64,000 nucleotides of DNA from Amycolatopsis sp. A133 (lineage in GTDB: Bacteria; Actinomycetota; Actinomycetes; Mycobacteriales; Pseudonocardiaceae). A program made the position numbers and the translations under genes. Each line of letters begins with the position of its first letter. Within the stretch, counting starts at the first letter, position 1. The stretch covers positions 248,001-312,000 of the forward strand of contig NZ_JAVHJU010000057.1 in the NCBI RefSeq assembly GCF_031082405.1, read 5' to 3'. Below are positions 58,855-64,000 of the stretch, one piece after another. The notes beneath the pieces are model-generated. The model saw only the letters and a program-made list of their open reading frames with translations, searched no databases and was not told where the DNA came from.

Positions 58855-59288
58855 AGCAGCCTCCCACCTCGGAAACGCCAGCGGATGAACGGCACCCGGA
58901 GGGGGCCGTTGGCGACCAGCCACACGGCCAGCCACACGAGCACGAAGTGCACGGCGAACGCCGCGACCGGCACCGGCCCCGGCAGCCACGGGAGCCGGCC
59001 GGTGACCGCGAGCCAGCCGGCGAGCAGCCCTTCGGGGACGAGGGTGAGGAGCCCGAACAGCGTGGGCCAGTCCTTCTCCCAGCGCCACTGCATCAGCAGG
59101 TGGTAGAGCAGCTCCCAGCCGACGCCGAGGGCCGCGACGGCGGCCAGGACGACGAAGGTGGCCTGGTAGCGGCCGGCGAGCGGGCCGTCGGCGGGCAGCA
59201 CCGGAGTCACCAGGGCCGTCACCGCCGCGCCGACGAGTGCGAGCAGGAACAGCCGGGTCTGGATCCGGCCGAGCAATGTGGGTACCAC
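58851..59288 (-). CDS. Small integral membrane protein
   Basis: 145 residues, GTG start with AAAGGA upstream. Four predicted membrane helices (about 10-28, 42-66, 75-95, 104-127) and a basic C-terminus (RVPFIRWRFRGGRLL). Coupled to the FHA gene. Family not recognised. Confidence 0.7.
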   Translation of the reverse strand: MVPTLLGRIQTRLFLLALVGAAVTALVTPVLPADGPLAGRYQATFVVLAAVAALGVGWELLYHLLMQWRWEKDWPTLFGLLTLVPEGLLAGWLAVTGRLPWLPGPVPVAAFAVHFVLVWLAVWLVANGPLRVPFIRWRFRGGRLL

Positions 59289-59301
59289 GACGAATCCTTT
59301 C

Positions 59302-60849
59302 TCAGATCTGCCGGCCGGTCGCCCAGCGCAGCCAGCCGGCCAGGGACGTGGCCGGGCCCATGCGGCGGCAGAAGCCGCGCCGGGCCAGGTCGTCGGTGAC
59401 CTCCTGAGCCGCGATCTGCAGCCCGAGGAACGTGTCGACGCCCGGGAAGGGCCCGCCGAGGGCGGCAGCGCCGGTCACGTACATCCGGCCCATCCCGCTG
59501 TCGGCGCCCAGCACCGCGAAGTTGCGGCCGACGTCGAGCCGGCCGAGCGTGTTCAGCCGGGCGCCACCGTGGTCGAGGAGGTCGTTGAGCACCCCGTGTT
59601 CGGTGACGTCGGCGTTGAGCCCGGTGCAGTCGATGACGAAGTCGGCGTGGACGTCGAGCAGGCCCGCGGCCATCCGCAGCCGGGCGGTGACCCCGTCGCC
59701 GTGCGGTTCGAGACCGTCGAAGGTGGCCGTGACGGTCCGGTACCAGCCCTGCTCGCGGGCGGTGCGCATCTGCCGCTGCCACTCGCGCCGCCACGCGGTC
59801 GTCGTCCCGCCGATCGCCTCGTAGACCTCGTGGCGGCGGCCGTCGTCGAGCCGGCGCATCTCGGCCTTCAGCTGGCCGCCCCACACCGACTTCGGGTAGT
59901 TGAAACCCTGGTACGCGAAGCCGTCCCGGCCCTTGCGGCGGGCCCACACGTGCTTTCCGTGGCGCCCGTCGACGTAGGTGCGGAGCACGTGCACGATCTC
60001 CGTGCGCAGGCCGTTCTGGAGGCGGTCGCGGATCAGCCGCTCGAGCACGCGGGAAGCCACGATGCCGCCGCCGCGGACGAGGACCGTCGCCGGTCGGCGG
60101 CGCAGCGCCTGGTAGACGTGCTCGTGGTCCTCGTAGGCGTTGACGACGTGGTGGAAGTCGTTGCGTTCGGTGCGGAACCGCTGCAGCTCCGGGAGGAACT
60201 TCAGGCCGGTGTAGCCGACGGCGATGTGCACGTCGCGGCAGCGGATGGCGCGGTAGGCGGGCTCGTCCGCGCGGCGGTCGTCGAAGAGCACGAAGTAGCC
60301 TCCGCCGCTGCGGCGCCGGACCAGCTCGACGTCGCCGCGCTGCAGCATGTCCCAGTACCGGATCCGGTTCGCCTCGCGTTCGATCGACTCGAGGACCGTA
60401 CCCAGCCGCGGGGTGTAGAAGTCGGCGAAGACCGGCTCGGCGAGGACCTGGGCCAGCGGGGCCGGGGTGCGCCGCCGGAACGCTTCGGAGAGCGCGTAGG
60501 ACGGGAAGCCCCAGAGGTTGTCCGGCCGGGACGCGGAGTCCGACCGGATCCGGTTGTCCCGCGCGATCTGGGAAACGGTCGCCAGGTGCTCGTAGGTCTG
60601 CCAGGGCCGCTCCAGGTTGGACACCACACTGATGTCATCTGTGGACAGTGCGCCGGCGATGCGCAGGTAGTCGACTGTGACGAAGGAGCCGATCCCGCCG
60701 CCAACGGTGACGATCGGCTTGTCCTCGAAGGGGATGCCGGCGGCCATCAGCAGTTCGTCGGTCCACCGGTCGCTCGAGCGCAGCAGGTCCGGCAGCACGG
60801 TCGCCGCCTGCAGGTGGGGCCCGTGGTTGGCTTCGATCAACTCGGTCAC
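59302..60849 (-). CDS. FAD/NAD(P)-binding monooxygenase-like protein
   Basis: 515 residues, GTG start, AAGGA 12 bases upstream. Dinucleotide-binding VTVGGGIGSF near 48-56, a second Rossmann motif VLVRGGGIVASRVLERLI, and the ATG-like motif DFVIDCTGLNADV. The layout is that of class B flavin monooxygenases (lysine/ornithine N-hydroxylase-like) or related oxidoreductases. N-oxidation of an amine such as 1,3-diaminopropane would be an appealing tailoring step, but that is conjecture: the gene lies outside the main operons and its substrate is unknown. Confidence 0.75.
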   Translation of the reverse strand: MTELIEANHGPHLQAATVLPDLLRSSDRWTDELLMAAGIPFEDKPIVTVGGGIGSFVTVDYLRIAGALSTDDISVVSNLERPWQTYEHLATVSQIARDNRIRSDSASRPDNLWGFPSYALSEAFRRRTPAPLAQVLAEPVFADFYTPRLGTVLESIEREANRIRYWDMLQRGDVELVRRRSGGGYFVLFDDRRADEPAYRAIRCRDVHIAVGYTGLKFLPELQRFRTERNDFHHVVNAYEDHEHVYQALRRRPATVLVRGGGIVASRVLERLIRDRLQNGLRTEIVHVLRTYVDGRHGKHVWARRKGRDGFAYQGFNYPKSVWGGQLKAEMRRLDDGRRHEVYEAIGGTTTAWRREWQRQMRTAREQGWYRTVTATFDGLEPHGDGVTARLRMAAGLLDVHADFVIDCTGLNADVTEHGVLNDLLDHGGARLNTLGRLDVGRNFAVLGADSGMGRMYVTGAAALGGPFPGVDTFLGLQIAAQEVTDDLARRGFCRRMGPATSLAGWLRWATGRQI

Positions 60850-60961
60850 GGGAATTCACCGTCCTTGTCGTGCTGGACGCCGGTCGCGGACCGGCGGAAA
60901 CGGGCAGGTTCCACGATCGCCGATGCGCCGTCTCGGGTGCGTTGTGCCGCCGTGACAGGCG

Positions 60962-60992
60962 ACTGGGCCGCGTCCGGTGGACGCGGCCCAGT
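60962..60992 (-). terminator. Perfect 14-bp hairpin after the BTAD regulator gene
   Basis: Arms 60962-60975 and 60979-60992 are perfectly complementary with a 3-base loop, 25 bases downstream of the minus-strand regulator stop. There is no T-run, as is common in actinomycetes. Confidence 0.75.
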
Positions 60993-61016
60993 AGCGGTGG
61001 AGACGGGAAACGCGGC

Positions 61017-61820
61017 TCAGGCGGCGTGGCTCCACAAGAGCCGGTCGAGCGCTTCCGGTGGTTCCAGGCCCAGTTCGTCCCGCAGCAATCTGCGGTAGGT
61101 GCCGAACTGCACGATGGCGTCGTTGCGGTTGCCCTGGGCGAGATAGGCGCGGATCAGCGTTTCGTGGGCCGTGTCGCGGAGCTCGTCGGCCTGCAGCACC
61201 GCGAGCGCGGCCTGCACCGCGGCACCGTGGAGCCCATTGCCGACGAAGAGGGCCGACAGCCGTTCGAGCGCGTCCAGCCGCATCCTCCGGTAGCTGAACT
61301 GGTGGTCGGCCAGCCATTCGTCGTCCCAGGCGGGCAGCAGATCCTCGGTGAACTGGGCCCAGTCCGGTCGCGACGTCCACAGTGGATCGTCCGGGTGGGC
61401 GGTCAGCAGGGAGATCGCGGTCGTCCGGATCTGCTCGATGTCGACCCCGACCGCCGGGGCGAGCCGGAGGTCGGTCTTGCTGGACAGGACCAGATCGGGC
61501 AGGACCCGCTGCAGGCGGTAGAGCGTGGTGCGCAGGTTCGCGTGCGCCCGGGAGGTGCGGTTGTCCGGCCACAGCAGCTGGGCGACCGTCGAGCGCGGCG
61601 CCTGCCTGCCGAGGCAGACGAGGACCGCCAGCAGCCGCTGCGCGTTGGGGCCGAGGGCCACCGGGTGGCCGTCGAGGTGGAGGTGGAAGCCGCCCAGCAG
61701 GGTCAAGGCGCAGGGCGGGGCCGGATCGGCCGCGGCGGGCGGGGCCGGGTCCGGAGCCACCCGGTGGTGGGCCGGGGCGACGAGGGTGAAGGCCGCGGGA
61801 CGGATGAGCTGGGACGTCAT
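61017..61820 (-). CDS. BTAD/SARP-like transcriptional regulator
   Basis: 267 residues from the ATG at 61820 (GGGGGAA upstream); the frame is open further but the extension is shadow sequence. A winged-helix domain (about 40-120, QRLLAVLVCLGRQAPRSTVA and RAHANLRTTLYRLQRVLP) is followed by a BTAD domain (about 125-265) ending with YRRLLRDELGLEPPEAL. This is the compact SARP plan. Neighbours are the FAD monooxygenase and the MFS exporter, which it may control. Confidence 0.85.
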   Translation of the reverse strand: MTSQLIRPAAFTLVAPAHHRVAPDPAPPAAADPAPPCALTLLGGFHLHLDGHPVALGPNAQRLLAVLVCLGRQAPRSTVAQLLWPDNRTSRAHANLRTTLYRLQRVLPDLVLSSKTDLRLAPAVGVDIEQIRTTAISLLTAHPDDPLWTSRPDWAQFTEDLLPAWDDEWLADHQFSYRRMRLDALERLSALFVGNGLHGAAVQAALAVLQADELRDTAHETLIRAYLAQGNRNDAIVQFGTYRRLLRDELGLEPPEALDRLLWSHAA

Positions 61821-61899
61821 TGCTTCCCCCAGAGAAGTTCGAGTGTCCGTTCGGTGGAATCGGTCCGGTGCCGGTCGGTCAGGTCGTGGTCGCCGCCTC

Positions 61900-61939
61900 C
61901 CGTGCCCGTGCCGGCCGTCGTGGCCCGGCACGGGCACGG
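61900..61939 (-). terminator. Perfect 15-bp hairpin after the MFS transporter gene
   Basis: Arms 61900-61914 (ccgtgcccgtgccgg) and 61925-61939 are exact complements with a 10-base loop, three bases beyond the stop of the minus-strand transporter. Confidence 0.8.
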
Positions 61940-61942
61940 CGC

Positions 61943-63193
61943 TCACGCCGCGCCGGCCGGGCGGGCCGCCTTCCGGGCTTCGGCGACACCGCTGACCACC
62001 GCGGCCAGCGCGGCGACCGCCACGCACACCAGCAGCGACCCGCGGATGCCGATCGGCTCCAGCAGCGCGGCCACGACGAGCCCGGCGACGCCGAACCCGA
62101 CCCCGCCCGCGGCGTAGAGACCGGAGAACCCGGTGGCCCACACGCGTTCGGGCAGCAGTTCCTGCATGCCGGCGGCCCGGGCGGTCAGCGCCGGGGTGCC
62201 GGCCAGGCCGGAGAGGATCATCAACCCGATGATCGTCGCGGCGGTGGGACTGACAACGGCGGCGGCCACGACCGCCGTCACCGCGAGCACCAGCACGAAG
62301 CTCTGGCTGCGGTAGGCGCCGGGCCACTTGCGGCTGCCGTAGACGAGGCCGCCGATCAGGCCGGCCACGGCGAAGACGGCCAGCACCGGGCCGGCGATCC
62401 CGGCGTCGGTCCCGACCAGTTCCAGCAGCGACGGCAGGCCGGTGTAGGCGGCACCGACGCACAGCATGACCGCGCCCTCCTGGAACAGGGCGGGCCAGCT
62501 CAGCCGCCAGACCCGGACGTCGGCCTGCTCGCCGCCGCTCTCGTCACGGGCGACGCCGGTGTCCTTCAGCAGGACGGAGGCCAGCGCGCCGACCGCGGCG
62601 ATGGCGGCGATCACCAGGATCGGCCACGCCTGGCCGGACACGAGCGCGATCAGGCCGACCACCGCGGGACCGATCGCCCACAGCAAGGTCGTCAGGGTCG
62701 CTTCGAGGCTCAACGCCGCGTGGTGCGCCGAGGAGTCGACCGTCCGCACCAGCAGCGCCCGCAGGCCCCCGTGGGCCCCCGACGCCACCCCGCCCGCGAT
62801 CGCGGCCAGCGCGATCATCGCCCACGCGGGCAGCCACCCCGGCGAGACCATGGCGGCCACGCCGAGCGCGATCAGCACAACCGTCTGCACGGCCAGCACG
62901 AGCCGCAGTTCCGGCCCCGCGGGCCGGCGGTCGAACCGGCGGCCCATCACGCCCGCCGCGATCGCTTCGGCGAACGCGAACGCGCCGGCGAGCAGCGCGC
63001 CGAGCGCGTAGGACCCGGCCAGGTGGCCGAGGTAGACCAGCGCCAGTGGCGACATGGCGATCGGCAGGCGCTGGCACAGGACCACGAAGGTCCACGCGGG
63101 CATCCCCGGGGTTTTCACCACCTTCAGGTACGCCCGGGCTCCTTTCGCTTCGGCCGGCGGCTGCGACCGGGTCACGTCATCGGTGGCGGTCAT
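61943..63193 (-). CDS. MFS transporter
   Basis: 416 residues from the ATG at 63193 with GGAGGGG upstream; an upstream in-frame start at 63229 lacks a site. Twelve predicted membrane helices with the loop motif GRRFDRRPAG after helix 2 and a second half beginning near SWPALFQEGAVMLCVGAAY. The substrate is unknown. Being near a SARP-like regulator and the cluster edge, it may be an additional exporter. Confidence 0.85.
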   Translation of the reverse strand: MTATDDVTRSQPPAEAKGARAYLKVVKTPGMPAWTFVVLCQRLPIAMSPLALVYLGHLAGSYALGALLAGAFAFAEAIAAGVMGRRFDRRPAGPELRLVLAVQTVVLIALGVAAMVSPGWLPAWAMIALAAIAGGVASGAHGGLRALLVRTVDSSAHHAALSLEATLTTLLWAIGPAVVGLIALVSGQAWPILVIAAIAAVGALASVLLKDTGVARDESGGEQADVRVWRLSWPALFQEGAVMLCVGAAYTGLPSLLELVGTDAGIAGPVLAVFAVAGLIGGLVYGSRKWPGAYRSQSFVLVLAVTAVVAAAVVSPTAATIIGLMILSGLAGTPALTARAAGMQELLPERVWATGFSGLYAAGGVGFGVAGLVVAALLEPIGIRGSLLVCVAVAALAAVVSGVAEARKAARPAGAA

Positions 63194-63309
63194 GATCACC
63201 CCTCCAGGTAGGGCCGCTGCGCGCGGCAACTTTCAGACTGCGCAGTTCCAGAGGGAGCGAACCGGACATTCGTTACAGCGGGCTGCTCACTACTTTGGGT
63301 GAGCATTCC

Positions 63310-63936
63310 TCACTCTTCGGCCACCTCGGCGACGAGGTACCGGTCGAGCGCCGCGCGGACGCGGCTGCGGGCCCGGTGCAGGAGGACCCGCTGGTGGCCC
63401 GGTTCCAGCTCGAGCAGCTCGCAGGTCTCCTCGCTCGTCCACCCTTCGACGTCGCGGAGGGTGATGACGATGCGCTGGGCTTCGGGCAGCTGCGCGATGG
63501 CGTCCGCGACCACGCCCTTGAGCTCGTCGGACAGGAGCTTGTGCTCGGGCACGCTCGACCAGTCCGGCAGCGGGCTCGCCCAGTGACCGGCGTAGGGGCC
63601 CGACTGCAGGAAGCGGTCGGGGGCCACGGCGGGGGAGTCCTCGTGGTTGTTGGAGAAGCTCGAAAACGGCAGGCTGCGCACCTCGGCGGCGGATCGGCGG
63701 TGGGCGATGTTGACGAGGATGCGGCAGATCCAGGTGCGCAGGGCCGCCCGGCCCTCGAACCCGTCGATGCCGCGGAGCACGGCGATCCAGGTTTCCTGGA
63801 CGGTTTCCTCGGCGACCGCCCGGGTGGGCGAGTAGACCATGGCCAGCCGGAGCAGAACGGGGTTGTAGGCCGTCACCAGGCTCAGAAAGGCGGTTTCGTC
63901 GCCTCGGCGCAGTGCCTGGACGTCCACGACGATCAC
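63310..63936 (-). CDS. ECF-type RNA polymerase sigma factor
   Basis: 208 residues, GTG start overlapping the stop of an upstream gene (GTGA). Region 2 (AVAEETVQETWIAVLRGIDG, RTWICRILVNIAHRR) and region 4 (LPEAQRIVITLRDVEGWTSE, then RVLLHRARSRVRAAL) are present, with a polar linker between them. The gene upstream would be the place to look for its regulator, but only 22 residues of it lie in the window. Confidence 0.9.
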   Translation of the reverse strand: MIVVDVQALRRGDETAFLSLVTAYNPVLLRLAMVYSPTRAVAEETVQETWIAVLRGIDGFEGRAALRTWICRILVNIAHRRSAAEVRSLPFSSFSNNHEDSPAVAPDRFLQSGPYAGHWASPLPDWSSVPEHKLLSDELKGVVADAIAQLPEAQRIVITLRDVEGWTSEETCELLELEPGHQRVLLHRARSRVRAALDRYLVAEVAEE

Positions 63937-64000
63937 CGGTCTCTGTCTCGTTCGGCGACCCAGGACCGGTAGATTTCGACGAGGCCGGCTTCGGCGTCCG
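63933..64000 (-). CDS. Unidentified protein, C-terminal 22 residues
   Basis: An open frame enters from the right window edge and ends with VEIYRSWVAERDRDR, its stop overlapping the sigma factor start by 4 bases. Too short to classify. Confidence 0.55.
   Translation of the reverse strand, partial: DAEAGLVEIYRSWVAERDRDR

Noticed and set aside
59302..60849. Firm call as diaminopropane N-hydroxylase
   Set aside because: Only general FAD/NADP motifs are visible and the gene is in a different operon; kept as a possibility.

Overview
The window is about 74% GC with strong third-position GC bias, GTG/ATG starts preceded by GGAGG-like sites, many 4-base stop/start overlaps, SARP/BTAD and LuxR regulators and modular type I PKS genes. 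This points to a filamentous actinomycete, most likely Amycolatopsis or another Pseudonocardiaceae (inference from style and gene families, not from a marker gene). Most of the window, from base 1 to about 55.7 kb, reads as one large biosynthetic gene cluster. I do not recognise it as a named pathway.

Left part, plus strand (1-10781): two acyl-CoA dehydrogenases, a truncated thiolase-fold-like protein and an AcpS-ACP fusion (1-2914); a divergent LuxR-type regulator (3086-4081); then a free ACP, an AMP-forming acyl ligase, a two-gene ABC exporter and a single PKS module that has lost its acyltransferase (4270-10781). A regulatory insert follows (10796-13728): a 7-TM protein, an ImmA/IrrE-type metalloprotease and an XRE repressor in one minus-strand operon with a palindromic operator, and a divergent secreted beta-trefoil protein.

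Centre, minus strand (39662 down to 13856): one apparent operon. It starts with a PKS carrying a KSQ loading module plus module 1 (KS-AT-DH-KR-ACP), then module 2 (KS-AT-KR-ACP), then modules 3 and 4 (KS-AT-KR-ACP twice). It continues with the four genes for a three-carbon ACP-bound extender (3-hydroxyacyl dehydrogenase, ACP, acyl-CoA dehydrogenase, FkbH-like phosphatase/transferase) and a type II thioesterase. No O-methyltransferase is visible in the window, so hydroxymalonyl-ACP is the likelier extender rather than methoxymalonyl-ACP. Terminal sequences suggest the order: KSQ protein, module 2 protein, modules 3/4 protein, then the plus-strand AT-less module.

Right part, plus strand (40145-55691): a fold-III PLP decarboxylase, a large AfsR/SARP regulator, a luciferase-like monooxygenase, then (after a minus-strand DUF2278 gene and a membrane-anchored beta-propeller protein) a tight operon. 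That operon holds KAS III, class III aminotransferase, acyl-CoA dehydrogenase, preATP-grasp ligase, a Dat/Ddc pair expected to make 1,3-diaminopropane, and an FlK-like hotdog thioesterase. The ATP-grasp ligase, fold-III decarboxylase and flavin monooxygenase together recall the butirosin side-chain logic (BtrJ, BtrK, BtrO), so an amino-acyl-ACP building block is plausible.

Right edge, minus strand (55748-64000): a DM13 protein, a CPA2 antiporter, a small hypothetical, an FHA protein, a membrane protein, a FAD-dependent monooxygenase-like protein, a BTAD regulator, an MFS transporter, an ECF sigma factor and the tail of one more gene. These may be flanking genes or tailoring and export functions.

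The most striking non-gene structures are: a 12-unit heptapeptide repeat between KS and AT in module 2; a roughly 61-bp tandem repeat between the SARP and monooxygenase genes; and a dispersed CCACATTGG-type inverted repeat located between convergent gene ends.
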